Source of the DNA: Rhizodiscina lignyota | Taxonomy: Eukaryota; Ascomycota; Dothideomycetes; Aulographales; Rhizodiscinaceae | Direction: 5' to 3' | Length of the DNA stretch: 64,000 nt | Assembly (NCBI GenBank): GCA_010015805.1 | Contig: ML978128.1 | Coordinates: 558,001 to 622,000, forward strand | Shown here: in pieces, positions 32,839-45,999 of the stretch | Position numbering within the stretch: the stretch's first letter is position 1 | How the letters are laid out: every line of letters begins with the position of its first letter | The notes under the pieces: generated by a model | The model's database searches: none | What the model was told of the DNA's origin: nothing | What the model saw: the letters and a program-made list of their open reading frames with translations, nothing else | Position numbers and translations under genes: made by a program

Positions 32839-35166
32839 ATGTCGCGCAACACTTCTTCCGAACAGGCCCTCTCGCCAACAACGACCATGGAGTCCAGCAA
32901 CATGGACAGACATGATTCATTCCAACACTCATCTAAGCGCACTTTCAGAGCACGAAGCACTAAAACGACATCGAAGCGCAACGCAAAAAGCAGTGCGAAG
33001 AAGCACGGTAGTCGTGGAGCTGAGGGAGTCTCAGAAGAGGAAGGTGACGCTGCAGATGAAGAAGACAGTAGCGCTGAACAAGATGACAATGAGGACGACG
33101 TCGAAGAGCCAGAGGTTCTTGCCCCGTCCGATCGCATCAAGCCAGCTAAGCACCACTTGAACGCCTCCAAGATGACGAAGCTGAATCGGGCGGGGCGCAT
33201 CAATGGCGGTGATATTGCCAGTAAGAGTAAAAAGAGAACGTTCAGTGATATCAAGAACAACTCTGTTTTGAGTGAGGAAGAGGATACCCGTGACCAAACA
33301 CCTACTGCGTACCCTCGAAAGAAATCGCAACGTCGCCTCAGCAACACCCACGGTTTCCTCACGTACGATGACAACCTACCGGCTTCAAGCCGAGCGCTTC
33401 AAGCGGCAATTGATTCATCATCAGATGATGATGATGTCTACAACGCTGTCGATCTCATCAGTGACTCTGATGATGACGAGAAGTCTATGGAGAAACTCGA
33501 GGAGAAAGCCATTCTCGAGTCTGAGCTCGAAGACCCCATAACCCCACGGGCTAAGGGTGCTGAGAGCGACGACGACAGTGATATTGGGGACATGGATTTC
33601 TCAATGGACCTCAGCACCATGGGTGCCAACAGCTTTTTCGCAGAGCAGATGGACCAGCTGCATGACGACCAGACTCTTCTACTTCTGCGCTATCAGTCGC
33701 CTTCGCCGCAGCCAAGTCCTACGACTAGAAAAGTTCATTTTGCCGATCTCGCCAGCGAAGCCCCTGACTCGAGCGAAACATCGTCTGATACGGCCGAGCT
33801 GCCTGATATTTTCTCTCATGTTACAATGAACTTGCCTATGGTCCAGAGCATACCACGAGTCGATGATAATGATTCTTACTACAGCAACAGCAACAGCGAG
33901 GATGGTTCATACTGGGATTGGAGAGAAGAGGATGCCAGTCAGAACGCTCCAACCGCAAATGATCCACAGCGTCTGACCATGGAATTCTCTGCTATGCCGA
34001 TTCCGGTTACAGATGACGATGAGGCTGGTGCTTCAAGCGGCTATGATTGTATGATGAATTTGTATTCGTTACTGAGTTGATGCTTACCTTTTCAAACAGC
34101 CGACAGCAGCGGTGACACAACGGAGGATGACATGCCTCCCCCACCATCTGTCACCACTCCCAAAGCGACACTTCGATCATACAAACCTCCCGGCCGAAAG
34201 TCTACTTTCAGGCACGCTGGCCGCCCTTCCAGATCGCTCCCAATCCTCGGCCAGTTCGTCCTTGATCGTAGTAAAGCTGTCGCCTACCGTCACAAGTCTA
34301 TGGGAATTGTTGTACATCCTCCCAGAGATCCAAACCATGAGCTTGCACGCTTTTTCCCTCCCAGCGACACAAGTGGTAGTGTCCAGAACAGTCCCCAGAC
34401 CCCCTTCCAGAACTTCAATCCAGAGGATAGCGACTTCAGTGACGTATCTCGCAACCCTTTCTCCGGAACCCTTGACGTTATGTTCAGCGGCATGTTTGGT
34501 GGTGCTTCTAACCAAACCTACAACTTTGGCGGCCAGGTCATTGGTCCGCCCGAGGCCTTCTACCCGTTCAAGTCCATCGACTCTACTGGAAGTGTCTTTG
34601 ATTTAGATGATGGGAGTTATGATGACGACGACGATGACGATGACTACGAAGATCAAATGGATATTCACGATTTCATCCAATTTGGTGGCAGCGAAGATGA
34701 GGATGACGAAGACGTGGGGATGAGCTATGTTGAGACGACTGCAGCCGAAGAGAGCGATGCTTTCAGTCCCACTTCTCCTGCTCCAACAGACGCGTCATCC
34801 GCCATGACACCTTTCCGCGCCAATAGCATCTCGATGTCAGAGATGATGTTGACGCCTGCACCGTCGCAAAGCATGCTCGAACACCTTGATCGCGGATTTG
34901 TCACTTCCTTCCGCAACAACCAAGATCGGGCGAAGCTTCTTTCCAGGCAGCCTCACGGTTCTCTAGCGTATGCTTCAACACCCCAAGCAATTCGCTCTGG
35001 CTACACCGACTCCGTCATTACGCCGATGCGAAAGCAGAAGTCCTCACGAAAGGATGCCGCCAAAATGAAGATGAGTGGCAGCGGTGCTTCCCCTAGCAAG
35101 ATTGGGAAGAAGAGAGACATGAAACCTCCCAGGCGCCCAAAGTTGCCTCCAAGAGGCTTCTTCTGA
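32839..35166 (+). CDS. Large acidic, Ser-rich disordered protein of unknown function
   Basis: 758 residues in two exons (32839-34048 and 34100-35166); the 51-nt intron is phase 1 (GTATGA, AACAG) and joins YD-S-DSSGD. The start is the first ATG in the frame. I do not recognise a catalytic domain. Features: Lys/Arg-rich N terminus (residues 35-60, nuclear signal-like); repeated acidic runs (EEEGDAADEEDSS; SSDDDD; DSDDDE; and a long Asp run near 580); the motif RKVHFADLASEAP; a conserved-looking patch in exon 2 around LPILGQFVLDRSKAVAYRHK followed by MGIVVHPPRDPNHELARFFP; and a basic C-terminal tail (KKRDMKPPRRPKLPPRGFF). Composition suggests a nuclear or chromatin-associated scaffold, but that is inference. 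Confidence 0.8.
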
Positions 35167-36484
35167 TAATAAAATCTTGTGACAGTGGTGACTGTTTCAT
35201 GATCGAACTCGTTCGCTGGTTTACGACATAATGATACCACGGCCAAAAGTCCCTCACGGGATCGAAAAGTTCGCTTTCCTTTCGTTTTCCCTTGCGATTC
35301 TGATACATAGACGCAGAACTGATGAGAATGGCGGCGTTGCGTCCCACCTCTGATGTGGTGCGTCTGTTTCTTTGCTCTCATTCTCCTTGTGTTACTGAAA
35401 TGCGCTCTTTCACTTCCTGGGATTGGCATCGAAGACAGGCGTAATGGTAATAGCATACGATTTCAAAAGCTTTTTGTCTGTTCGTTGGAGGTGTGCAGAG
35501 TATGAGGGTTGGAAGTGATACCCTGTGCTTCGGCGCCGTAGTGCGGTTTCCTTTGATAATGCATCAAATGATCGTTCTGTTTTGCGTGGGATTTTCTTGC
35601 GCTTGGGTGAAACGCGGAATGGCAATGGGAATGTATGAGTATTCGACCATGTCTTGCAATGAAGAAAAGTTCAGATCACGATTTTACATCCTTCATATCA
35701 ATTATCTGTGCCTGGGAAGGTAGGAACCGTCGTACCTTCCGACCTGACGCTTTAAAGATTGTGAGGCTATCATCGTGAGGTGTGTTTAATATGAATGTTG
35801 TGTGGCACGCCTGTGCACCTCGAGTATCCCTGGAGCGACAGCTTTGGGTAGTGTAGTACCGAATTTTAGGTGGGATGGGTCCCTAGGATTGGTTGGACGG
35901 CGGGCGCCTCTGTGGGGTATGTAGCTCCCGCGAAGGAAAGCATCGCATACCAGCGGCTTAGGAAGTTGAAGCCTAACCATATCGATGTCACGAAAGCTCA
36001 TGTTAGCGCAAGAATTTCTCCTCCGGTTCCACACGCGTGTACAAAGAGTTACATCTCATATGGTTGAGAAGACGGACCCAACTGCTGCACTGTTCACATG
36101 CCCTACACGTATCGTAATTTTACCCTCTGTGCGCAAGCCACTCGCTAGGTACCTGTTCCTGTACCATCCTCTTATCACGGGCTGACAACCGCCGAGAATA
36201 TCCGTGCCGATATCGAACCATTGAAATCTAAAACCCACTCACCGCAACGAACGCCGCCCGACTTCGCCCCAAGCTTGCCCCGGGCAAGAATATCTCCTGG
36301 ATCATTCATTTGGGAGATCTATACTCCTCATAGCTTTGTCTTCGGTCAATTGACGCCGCAGCACCGCACAATTGTATCGATTGTTTAACTTTATTAGACG
36401 AATAGCTCCAAACCACGCCGCCTCACTGTCATTCATCGAGTTCGACGTTCACACCTGAGAGCGTACCTGTGGGGGCGAGGGGAG
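35167..36484. other. Intergenic, no supported gene
   Basis: About 1.3 kb between plus-strand genes, holding the 3' flank of the acidic protein gene and the promoter of the glycine decarboxylase. No repeat or RNA gene recognised. Confidence 0.45.
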
Positions 36485-39400
36485 ATGCAGACATCATGTC
36501 TACTAGCTATTCGCTCTGCAGCAGCATCTTCACGGCTCGTAGCGACCCGCCCGCGACCTTCTGCAAGATATAGCTGTCGTAATGCAGCGAAGCGCGGAGT
36601 CTTGTCTCACAGGAGACCGTTCTACTCGAGCTCTGCATCAGAGGTAAAAGAAGATGGACCATCCGATGTCAAGAATGCCAAATCGAATCCTCTCAAACCA
36701 CTCGATACCTTCGCTCGACGACATATTGGACCAGATGCGGACTCTACGGTGGAGATGCTAAAGGCTTTGGACCCGGCAGTGGAGACATTGGATGACTTTG
36801 TGAAACAAGTCCTCCCACCAGACATACTGTCTTCCCGAAACCTGAAGATCCAAGGGCCACAAGAATTCAGCGATGATGGATATACGGAGACTCAACTGCT
36901 GGCGCGGCTGCGAGAAATCGCAAAGCAGAATAAGGTCACTCGGAGCTATATTGGATGTGGATATGCAGGAACAAATGTGCCGGAAGTCATAAAGCGCAAT
37001 GTGCTTGAAAACCCAGCGTGGTATACAAGCTACACTCCCTACCAGCCGGAGATTAGCCAGGGGCGCTTAGAATCGCTTTTGAACTTCCAGACGATGGTAT
37101 CAGACCTGACTGGACTAGCCATGGCAAATGCTTCTGTGTTGGATGAACCCACGGCTGCTGCGGAGGCGATGACCCTGTCCGTAAATGCGCTCTCCATGTC
37201 TCGGCAGAAGAAGGAGAACAAGACATACTTTGTATCTCATCTTGTTCATCCGCAAACGATCGCTGTCCTTGAATCGCGTGCCCAAGGATTTGGGATCACG
37301 ATTAAAGTCGGAAACGTTCTTGCAGAAAGTAGCAAAGCCGTAAGCGACCTCGGCGATTCTCTGATCGGAGTCTTAGTCCAATACCCGGATACTGAAGGAG
37401 GCGTAAGCGACTTTCAAGGACTTTCTGATATGGTACACAAGCAAGGAGGCACAGTCAGTGTTGCAACAGATCTTCTGGCCTTGACCCTCCTCAAGCCGCC
37501 AGGAGAATTTGGTGCCGACGTAGCGTTTGGCAACGCACAACGATTTGGCGTTCCTTTCGGATATGGCGGTCCTCACGCAGCCTTCTTTGCGTGTAGCGAC
37601 AAGCATAAGCGCAAGATACCTGGCCGACTGATCGGATTGAGTAAAGATAGGATGGGAAATCCAGCTGTCAGACTGGCCTTGCAGACTCGAGAGCAGCATA
37701 TCAGAAGGGAAAAGGCGACCAGCAATATTTGCACTGCACAAGCCCTCTTGGCAAACATGAGCGCATTCTATGCATGCTATCATGGACCAAAAGGCCTCAA
37801 GAAAATTGCTGAGCGTGTGGTGACCGCAGCGAGGACACTACAAGCTGGCCTTGGAGAGTTGGGATTCGAGTGCGGCAGCGAGCCTGTTCTGTTCGATACA
37901 GTAGTTGTGGAAGTGGAGAGTCCCGCGAAGATAATCAACCGGGCGGTCCAAAAGCATGGAATTAATCTGAGAGCCTTGGATGATGGCCGTATTGCCATAA
38001 CGCTAGATGAGACCGTGAATGAAGCCGACATCAACGACATCCTATCGGTCTTCCGCGAAGAAGCGAGGATCTCAGAGGAGAAATTGGACCTTAAACAGGT
38101 CGCTCGAGAGCTGCGTCCATCGAAACGGCCACTACCGGACCAGTTCAAAAGAACATCATCTTACCTCACACATCCAGTCTTCAACACTCATCACTCAGAA
38201 ACCGAGCTTTTGCGATATATGCATCATCTCCAATCAAAAGACCTGTCTCTCGTGCACTCGATGATACCTCTCGGGTCATGCACAATGAAACTCAACGCTA
38301 CAACAGAAATGGTACCGGTCACTTGGCCTGAATTCTCATCCATTCATCCTTTCGTCCCTGTGGAACAAGCGAAAGGATACAAGATTCTCATTGATGAGCT
38401 TGAGAAAGACTTGGCAGAAATTACGGGCTTCCACTCGGTCTCACTACAGCCAAACTCAGGCGCTCAGGGCGAATTCGCGGGTCTCAGAGTGATCCGCAAG
38501 TACCACGAACAAAATCCGGGCAAAAAGCGTGACATTTGCCTCATTCCTGTATCAGCGCACGGAACGAACCCAGCATCGGCAGCCATGTCGGGTATGCGCG
38601 TCGTAACACTGAAATGTGATCACAAGACGGGCAACCTGGACATTGAAGACCTGAAAGAAAAATGCAAGAAGCACTCCGAAGAGCTTGGTGCAATCATGGT
38701 GACATATCCTTCAACATTTGGCGTATTCGAGCCGCAGATCAAGGAAGTCTGCAAGACTGTACATGAGCACGGCGGACAAGTGTACATGGACGGTGCAAAC
38801 ATGAATGCGCAGATTGGTCTCTGCAGTCCTGGCGAGATTGGTGCGGATGTGTGCCATCTCAACCTTCACAAGACATTCTGTATTCCTCACGGCGGTGGCG
38901 GACCTGGAGTTGGACCCATTGGCGTTGCTGAGCATCTTGCTCCCTTCCTTCCTGGGCACCCTCTCATTGCAACAGGCGGCGAAAAGGGTATTGCTCCCAT
39001 CTCTGGAGCACCATGGGGCAGCGCCAGCATCCTTCCCATCAGCTGGGCTTATATCAAGATGATGGGCGCTCGTGGCCTTACTCACGCAACCAAGATCACT
39101 CTCCTGAACGCAAACTACATCCTTTCACGTTTACGGCCACACTATCCGATCCTGTATACCAACGCCAACGGTCGCTGTGCACACGAATTCATTCTTGATG
39201 TGCGCGCGTTCAAGGAGTCTGCCGGAATCGAAGCAATTGATGTCGCCAAGCGTCTACAGGACTATGGCTTCCACGCGCCGACTATGAGCTGGCCTGTCGC
39301 TGGTACCCTGATGATCGAGCCGACTGAGAGCGAGAGTAAAGAAGAGCTCGACCGGTTCTGCGATGCACTGATCAACATCAGGAGTGAGATCAAGGAGATT

Positions 39401-39643
39401 GAGGATGGCAAGATGCCACGTGAAGGCAATGTCTTGAAAATGGCACCTCATACTGTAAAAGACTTGGTGAGAGATAATTGGGACCGAGTCTATGGGCGAG
39501 AGAAGGCAGCGTGGCCAGCGGAATGGTTGAAGGAGAAGAAGTTTTGGCCGAGTGTCGCGAGACTTGATGATGGTAAGTGGAGACTTCTCCGATCCGAAGG
39601 ACAAATGACGTCGGCTAATAATGAGCAGCTTATGGGGATATGA
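36485..39643 (+). CDS. gcv2: Glycine dehydrogenase (decarboxylating), P-protein of the glycine cleavage system, mitochondrial
   Basis: 1052 residues in a single exon, the usual length for eukaryotic P-proteins. It decarboxylates glycine with PLP and passes the aminomethyl group to lipoyl H-protein in the mitochondrial matrix. The first 50 residues are Arg/Ser/Ala-rich without acids, a matrix-targeting presequence. The mature protein opens with FARRHIGPD. The first (inactive) aminotransferase-like half contains [19 protein letters not shown] and [20 protein letters not shown]. The second half contains [30 protein letters not shown] and the cofactor site [20 protein letters not shown], whose Lys796 should bind PLP. 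The C terminus ([19 protein letters not shown]) is complete. It should act with Gcv1, Gcv3 and Lpd1 in one-carbon supply. Confidence 0.98.
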   Translation: MQTSCLLAIRSAAASSRLVATRPRPSARYSCRNAAKRGVLSHRRPFYSSSASEVKEDGPSDVKNAKSNPLKPLDTFARRHIGPDADSTVEMLKALDPAVETLDDFVKQVLPPDILSSRNLKIQGPQEFSDDGYTETQLLARLREIAKQNKVTRSYIGCGYAGTNVPEVIKRNVLENPAWYTSYTPYQPEISQGRLESLLNFQTMVSDLTGLAMANASVLDEPTAAAEAMTLSVNALSMSRQKKENKTYFVSHLVHPQTIAVLESRAQGFGITIKVGNVLAESSKAVSDLGDSLIGVLVQYPDTEGGVSDFQGLSDMVHKQGGTVSVATDLLALTLLKPPGEFGADVAFGNAQRFGVPFGYGGPHAAFFACSDKHKRKIPGRLIGLSKDRMGNPAVRLALQTREQHIRREKATSNICTAQALLANMSAFYACYHGPKGLKKIAERVVTAARTLQAGLGELGFECGSEPVLFDTVVVEVESPAKIINRAVQKHGINLRALDDGRIAITLDETVNEADINDILSVFREEARISEEKLDLKQVARELRPSKRPLPDQFKRTSSYLTHPVFNTHHSETELLRYMHHLQSKDLSLVHSMIPLGSCTMKLNATTEMVPVTWPEFSSIHPFVPVEQAKGYKILIDELEKDLAEITGFHSVSLQPNSGAQGEFAGLRVIRKYHEQNPGKKRDICLIPVSAHGTNPASAAMSGMRVVTLKCDHKTGNLDIEDLKEKCKKHSEELGAIMVTYPSTFGVFEPQIKEVCKTVHEHGGQVYMDGANMNAQIGLCSPGEIGADVCHLNLHKTFCIPHGGGGPGVGPIGVAEHLAPFLPGHPLIATGGEKGIAPISGAPWGSASILPISWAYIKMMGARGLTHATKITLLNANYILSRLRPHYPILYTNANGRCAHEFILDVRAFKESAGIEAIDVAKRLQDYGFHAPTMSWPVAGTLMIEPTESESKEELDRFCDALINIRSEIKEIEDGKMPREGNVLKMAPHTVKDLVRDNWDRVYGREKAAWPAEWLKEKKFWPSVARLDDGKWRLLRSEGQMTSANNEQLMGI

Positions 39644-41419
39644 ATCTCTTCTGTACATGCGCCCCGGTGGAAACGATTGACGACATGACCGGAGCAGCAG
39701 CTCCAGCGCCAACCTGAAATATGTCGCCTGAATACTCTATATGAAATGGATGTCAATGCATCATAACGGCGTCTTGGTCGCAATGTTCTTTTCAACAATA
39801 CCCTCGTCGCCGGGAAAATCGTATTGCTTTGTGGGGCTAGCGTTTAACACCGCGGCCCTTTATTTTTAATTTCTTGTCATCGGGTGCTCTGCATGGACCA
39901 GGTTCGAGATAAGATGAAGGTCGATCAACAGAAAGAGCGAATGCTGAATCTCACCAATGATTCCATGCTTTCGGAATCACACCTTGATTCATTTATCCGC
40001 AGCATGAAAGTGATCACGAGAAAAGGCTTTCCCCTTCTCTCAACCTAAGGCCGATTCTCTGATTAAATAATCCCATTCGCTGCTCTTGATTGGCTTACGG
40101 GTAACGGAGTTGCTCGCGTTAGAAGCGAGCCTGTATCGTGCCCTGTTCCTTGACGGACATCACCGTTTCCGAGACGGAATCGACTAGGTGCTGACGGTAG
40201 ACGAACAAGCCTTTTACCCCAGTCTCTCAACATAGCTAAATGTTACCACTTGCCTCCGTCGTGATCAGCCGAATCTGCCTGTTCGCTTGCCTTTCCCCTT
40301 CCTGGCCGAAGGAACGTTGGCATTTCAATCATCGGTTCATCACGAGTGAGGTGGAGAGGCTGCTTGCCGGCCCCGGCACGTCAGTGGCGTCCGGTACGGC
40401 GGTAGTGGCGCGCCTTCTCCACACTCCTCCGCGTGTCGTTCTGCCGTGCTAGCGAGCTTCCCTTTGTGCAGTTCGTCCTTTCTCCTTGTGTTCATCGCTC
40501 ACGGAGCTCTGTATACCCTTTCCTGGCCTCCCCTGTCTTCCTCTCGCTCTTGCCGGCTTCAGACCGAGCTTCAGCGAGTTGGTAATGGCGCGCTCCCCTC
40601 GATCGTCAGGCACGAGGACGGTTGCAAGGAAATTTCGGACGCGCCGGTGCAGAGCGAACGCCTAAAGAACCAAGAAGTCCGGACTGATGGTCCCGCATCG
40701 CGTTACCATGACCAACTCCTGCAGCCATGCCTGCTTCCCCGCAAAAAATACGACGTCGATGGGGATCAACTCTGCCATCGCGTCATGGCCTGGACGACTT
40801 TTTGCAGTTCGCGATGCAGGGTAGGTTACTCGAGGTCACGCTGCCTCTTAAGTCGTACCGCCCTTAAGCTTTTGCTTCTGGCGCTCTACGCGAGCTTCTG
40901 TTGTTGAATTTACGCTCAGTTACATTTCTATTCTGTCAATTCGCCCTGGAGTGGACGGCCAGCTGCAGTTTTGAATAGGCGTTACCTATTGCGGCACGCA
41001 ATTCACACATTCCAGCTGTCGTGAACCTTAGCTTGTCAGATTCCTGGGGTCAGATTCCGGCTTTAGCTAGAGAGTCAAACTGGTAAGTCGCGATTGGGAC
41101 TTGTCACTTATTTCAATCACGACGGTGAAGGTCCAGACCTTCAACTAACTCACGATCATCCACTCCTTTGGGACTTGTGCACGCGAGTCTCAATTGAGTC
41201 TCTTCACATGCGATATCTACTTATGTCTTATAATTTCTGGAAGCTCTTTAATGCAGTTCATGTATTTCTCGCTCTTGGTTTCTCAAACAAACATGCTGCT
41301 CTGGTTCGTTTGCTAATAAATTCGGTAGCGAGGAATCGGACCAGTTACACAGCTGACGAGACCCACTCGTCCCCGCAGACGTTGTGTTGACACGTGCGAC
41401 GTTAACCACCAGGACCAGA
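39644..41419. other. Intergenic, 1.78 kb, no supported gene
   Basis: Contains the gcv2 3' flank and the long upstream region of the trehalase gene. Open frames at 40240-40910 are leucine/serine-rich and look non-coding. No tRNA or repeat recognised. Confidence 0.45.
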
Positions 41420-44400
41420 ATGCTGTCACCTAACGTCCTCCTCCGCATCAGCGTGATACCGCTGTGGTTGTCGTTGGTGTACGCAGAAACCTACAATACG
41501 CGCTTCAAGGATGTCACCTGGGATAACGAAAATTGGCGCATCACGAATACAGTGCTGGATCAGGGTCATTATCAATCGCGACTGAGTCTTGCAAATGGCT
41601 ACTTTGGGATTAATGTCGCAGCTGTGGGGCCATTCTTTGAGGTGGAGTCTCCAGTTTATGGGGACGACATAAGTGGGTGGCCAGTGTTCAACCGGAGGCA
41701 GACTTTTGCAACTATCAGCGGCTTTTGGGACTCTCAACCAACGGCGAACGGCGCGTCGAACGGTACGAACTTTGAATGGCTGAACCAATATGGCGGGGAG
41801 AGCATTATTGCAGGGGTACCGCACTGGGGAGGCTTGATTGTGGTGTCCAGTGGCGGATCTGTGCTGAATGCCACTGTACCGGCGGAGCAGATCTCGGGAT
41901 ACTCTTCAGTTCTGGATATCGGAGCGGGCGTACACAGCTGGCGATACACGTGGACTCCGGATGGGGAACCTGCTCTGGATATCGAGTACTCAATGTTTGT
42001 TCACAAACTCTATGTGAATCAAGCAGCCGTACAATTGACGATTACGCCATCGAGAGACGCCAATGTCACGGTCGTGGATGTTTTGAACGGAGATTGCGCA
42101 GTTAGGACAACGTTTGTCGACAAGCAATTCGAGAAGGATTCGGCCACAATCTGGAGTGCCGTGAAACCGCGTGGAATTGACAATGTGGAAGCGTACATCT
42201 ACTCCACTTTGGCTGGAGACTGCGAAATGTCAGATCGCAAGCAAGTTGTGGATGAGCCATATATCGGAGCCAACGAGTCCTCAATTGCGCAGTCTGTCCG
42301 GATTGACCTCACAGCCGGCCAGCCTTCGACAATCGAGAAGTATATTGGCGCGGCCTCATCGGATGCTTTCAAAAACCCGCAGCAGGTTGCTCGCAACGCC
42401 TCTGCCGCGGCAGCAAAAATGGGCATCAGCGCACTGCTTGAATCACACATTCGAGAATGGGATTCAACCATGAGCGAGGATTCTGTGGACGACTATTCTT
42501 TTCCAGAGAACGGCAGTCTACCCAACGACGCGAATATTGTTGAACTACAGATACTGTCGGTGACGAACCCTTTCCACCTCCTACAAAATACGGTTGGCCA
42601 AAACGCAATTGCGGCAGCCGGTGGTAACGAAAAGCTCAATATCAACAGCATCTCGGTCTGTGGGCTTGGCTCTGATTGCTATGCTGGTATGATCTTCTGG
42701 GATGCGGATGTGTGGATGGCGCCCGGTCTCGTTGTCTCTCATCCGGAAGCTGCGCAACAGATCACGAACTACCGGGTCGCTAAACATGCCCAAGCGAAGC
42801 AGAACGTCAAAGAGGCCTTCACGTCATCTCAGAATGAAACTGGAAAATTCACTGGCGGAGCGGTATTTCCATGGACGAGCGCTCGATTTGGCAACTGCAC
42901 CGGCACTGGGCCCTGCTTTGACTACGAGTATCATATTAACGGAGATATCGGTCTCCAGCTTTACAACTACTGGGTTGCGTCTGGCGATCAGGACCTTTGG
43001 AAAAACTCATTATTCCCGGTGTACGATGACATTGCGTATTTCTTTGCGGAGCTTCTGACATACGACAAGAAGACTGGGAAGTATAGCCTTACGAACGCTA
43101 CAGATCCTGTGAGTAAATCAAAACGTCTAGTCAAACATGTGCTCACAACAAGCAGGACGAATATGCGAATCATATCGATAACCCTGGGTTCACGATGCCA
43201 CTGATATACACTCATATTGAGAACGCGAACAACTTCCGTGTCCGTTTAGGTCTCCCAGCGAATAAGACCTGGGCTGAGATTGCTAAAAACATCAATATTC
43301 CTGTTTCTGAGTCTGCCGACATCATTCTCGAGTACTCGGGTATGAATGGCAGTATTCAGGTCAAGCAAGCCGACGTCCCGCTCGTGGACGATTTTCTGGA
43401 TTATCCCAACAACTTTACGCTATCAGATCTCGACTACTATGCAAGCAAGCAATCACCAAATGGCCCAGGTATGACATATGGTGTCTACAGCGTCGTGGCA
43501 AATGCTGCCAGTCCGAGTGGCTGCTCAGCGTACACATACGAGATCTACGGCAACGAGCCTTATGTTCGGGGACCTTGGTTCCAATACAGTGAACAGCTGA
43601 TCGACGATTTCACCACAAACGGTGGGACACATCCAGCTTTCCCATTCCTCACAGGAATGGGTGGCGCTAATCGTGTGGCCGTCATTGGGTATTTGGGATT
43701 CAAATTCATGCCAGATAGCTTCAACATCAATCCCCAGCTTCCGCCTCAGATCGAGAACTTGAAATTCCGAACGCTATATTGGCAAGGCCATGCCATCAAT
43801 GCTACCAGTAATCAAACTCATACGGTGCTGACTCGCCTCCCGAAGTCTCTCAAGAACGCCAACCCTGCTTATAATGACAAGCCGATCAATGTCACTTTTG
43901 GCGATGGCAGTAAGCCGATAAGTCTCCCACCTAACAAATCTATCACCATCGAGAACCGACGGCAGTCCTACAATCTTACCGTCCCGGGTAATCTGGCACA
44001 ATGCAAGCCTGCGTACTGTCCGCAGAGTTACGTTCCTGGACAGCTTCCAATCGCAGCAATCGACGGTGCGATATCGACTCCATGGCAGCCGAGCGACCCC
44101 AACAAGACTGCTTCTGTGACTGTCGATCTGACCTCTCAACCATTCCAACCCGTCACTGGCTTTTACTTCGATTGGGCACAAAATCCACCAAAGTCATATT
44201 CAATCAGTTTCTCGAACGCAAGTAGCATGGAAGCAGCCAATGCAGCTGCATCAGAAAAGGGTGCCGCAACTGTGAGCAGCAGTGCGCACATTAAAGTCAG
44301 CAGCCCGTACAACGCGTCGAACGCGGACGCGCTGGTACCATACAGTAGCAACTATACGAGCGTCACTTTGGATAAGCCGGTCTGGTCTGGAAAGTACGCA

Positions 44401-44556
44401 ACTCTGAGCGTTCTAGGGACTCAGGGAAGTGAGACAGATGTCGGAGGAACTGTCGCGGAGTGGGCCATTATCGGGAGCGGAGGGAAAGACTCGGCGAAAC
44501 GCGACGTGTACAGGCCAAGGAGATGGGCGCACGGGGTTGAGGACATACATGTATAA
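41420..44556 (+). CDS. ATH1: Acid trehalase, GH65, secreted or vacuolar
   Basis: 1029 residues in two exons (41420-43108 and 43156-44556); the 47-nt phase-0 intron (GTGAGT, GCAG) joins ATDP to DEYANH. It hydrolyses trehalose to two glucoses outside the cytosol. Residues 1-22 are a signal peptide (LLRISVIPLWLSLVYA). The N-terminal GH65 beta-sandwich spans about 45-330 (LANGYFGINVAAVGPFFEVE). The (alpha/alpha)6 catalytic domain follows, with MIFWDADVWMAPGLVVSHPE and the FDYEYHINGDIGLQLYNYW segment, where Glu503 is the expected general acid. The last 200 residues form a discoidin-like sandwich (TASVTVDLTSQPFQPVTGFY). There are many N-glycosylation sequons. The start was chosen as the Met that begins a clean signal peptide. 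Confidence 0.95.
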
Positions 44557-44747
44557 ATCAAGCTGTATATATCATGATTATGAGTATGAATGATGGACGG
44601 AAATTAAAGCGATGGCGCATGTCTCTCATTAATCGTTAGTCCGTGAGGTCTTAGGTCTCATTCTGTATAAGTACATCCATGTTGATCATCGAGAACGAGA
44701 TAAGCCCTCGAACCTTATCGATCTCGTCCTTCAAGAGTTCCCCTGCT

Positions 44748-45195
44748 TCAAGCATTTCCCAACTCTCCCGGATGGGTATGTGTCTGGGGTCCCAATCCGG
44801 TGTGTGTCTGTGGGCCAAGTCCGGAGTTTGTCTGTGGTCCCAATCCAGTGTTTGTCTGTGCCGCCAATCCGGTGTCTCCGGTTTCTCCTTGCAGCGTTCT
44901 GTTCACTTTTTCCTCCGCCGTATCCGCTGGCGTGACTCCTGCGCCTGTACCGTGATACCTTCCAGTCTCCATCTCATCGATGCCGCGTGCGGCAATGTTG
45001 TGGTTCTTGCTGTGTGGTTTATCGGTGCCAGTTACGGAATCCGCAAAGGAGTTGATGTCGCCGCGAATGGTTTCGCCCGCACCCTGTATTAATGTATGTT
45101 AGAAGAGCTAATAAGTGAGGAATGAGAGGACATACGTGAACCACACCCCAAGCCTTCTTAATCGCATCACCGGCCTTCTCGCCTGTGTTCGACAT
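44748..45195 (-). CDS. Small hydrophilic fungal protein with C-terminal octapeptide repeats
   Basis: 131 residues in two exons (45195-45136 and 45083-44748); the 52-nt phase-0 intron has GTATGT and TACAG. N-terminal half: MSNTGEKAGDAIKKAWGVVH joined to GAGETIRGDINSFADSVTG, a pattern found in a family of small fungal proteins of unknown role with CsbD/stress-protein-like composition. It is followed by ARGIDEMETGRYHGTGAG and VTPADTAEEK. The C terminus has four 8-residue repeats of T-G-L-G-P-Q-T-(N/H). No signal peptide, TM segment or Cys is present. Likely a soluble, largely disordered stress-type protein; the function is not known. Confidence 0.75.
44778..44873 (-). repeat. 24-bp tandem repeat, four copies, inside the small protein gene
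   Basis: Four 24-nt units encode TGLAAQTN, TGLGPQTN, SGLGPQTH and TGLGPQTH. The copies are close in sequence, suggesting recent copy-number change that keeps the frame. Confidence 0.8.
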
Positions 45196-45999
45196 GATGA
45201 AGTCAAAGTAGACTTTGAGAATTTGTCCTAGGAGGATAGTTTACGCAAATCAATTTCTTGATTTATTGATGAAATGTGCAGAGGGAGGCGAATTGAGACT
45301 TGCGTTGAATCAAGGAAGAGCTTCAGAAGGGAGATGTGGAGAAATCTATAGAGCAAGAGGAAAGGACTCGTGAGCAGGAGCACGAGCTATGACGTATTCT
45401 GCTGCGAACCATGCCGTGACCGAGAAAGTGTCATCGCAAATCATTTCATTGGCGAATGCCGAACTCTCTCTGCACAGGAGCCATTCACATTCTTCTCTCG
45501 AGTCGTTCACGTCAATCGCGGAAGCTGGCGGCAAGATGATTTCAATACGAAGTAGAGCCATCGTGAGGCGCAAGGGGCGTCGACGCGTGGCGGAGGTATC
45601 GTACGATAGCGCCGGGGGACGCGACGCGTTCAAGCCGTGTTCCACCTACCTTCAGGGGGAGATAAATGCCTACTCCAAATATCTGTGTCGAATATTTGTT
45701 CTTCAAGCGTGTATTATTGTGAAGAAACCGTGACAGCAAATGTGAGTCCTTATACTGATGGACAGCCAATAGATCAACGCTTTCAGCGATAATACTACCT
45801 TCTTGAAACCGTTTAGCGCATGACTGCGTAAAAGCCCGTCCGTACATCTACTACTTAATACGGTCACACCTCCCGCCGACTGTGTTCTCGAACCCAAAAT
45901 CTTATTTCTTTCGTAGCAGTTAGCAAACTGCAATATTTCACTGTCACCAGTGGATTTCGGCCGAGTTATTGAACTCTACAGCTCCTGAAAGGATTAACA
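45196..45999. promoter_or_regulatory. 804-bp bidirectional upstream region, no gene
   Basis: It separates the minus-strand small protein (start 45195) from the plus-strand tubby-like gene (start 46000). Several short overlapping frames are present but none is supported. Confidence 0.4.

Noticed and set aside
40240-40907. Open frames of 70 and 153 codons upstream of trehalase
   Set aside because: Composition is Ser/Leu/Cys-rich without a recognisable domain and the region reads as promoter-like pyrimidine-rich DNA.
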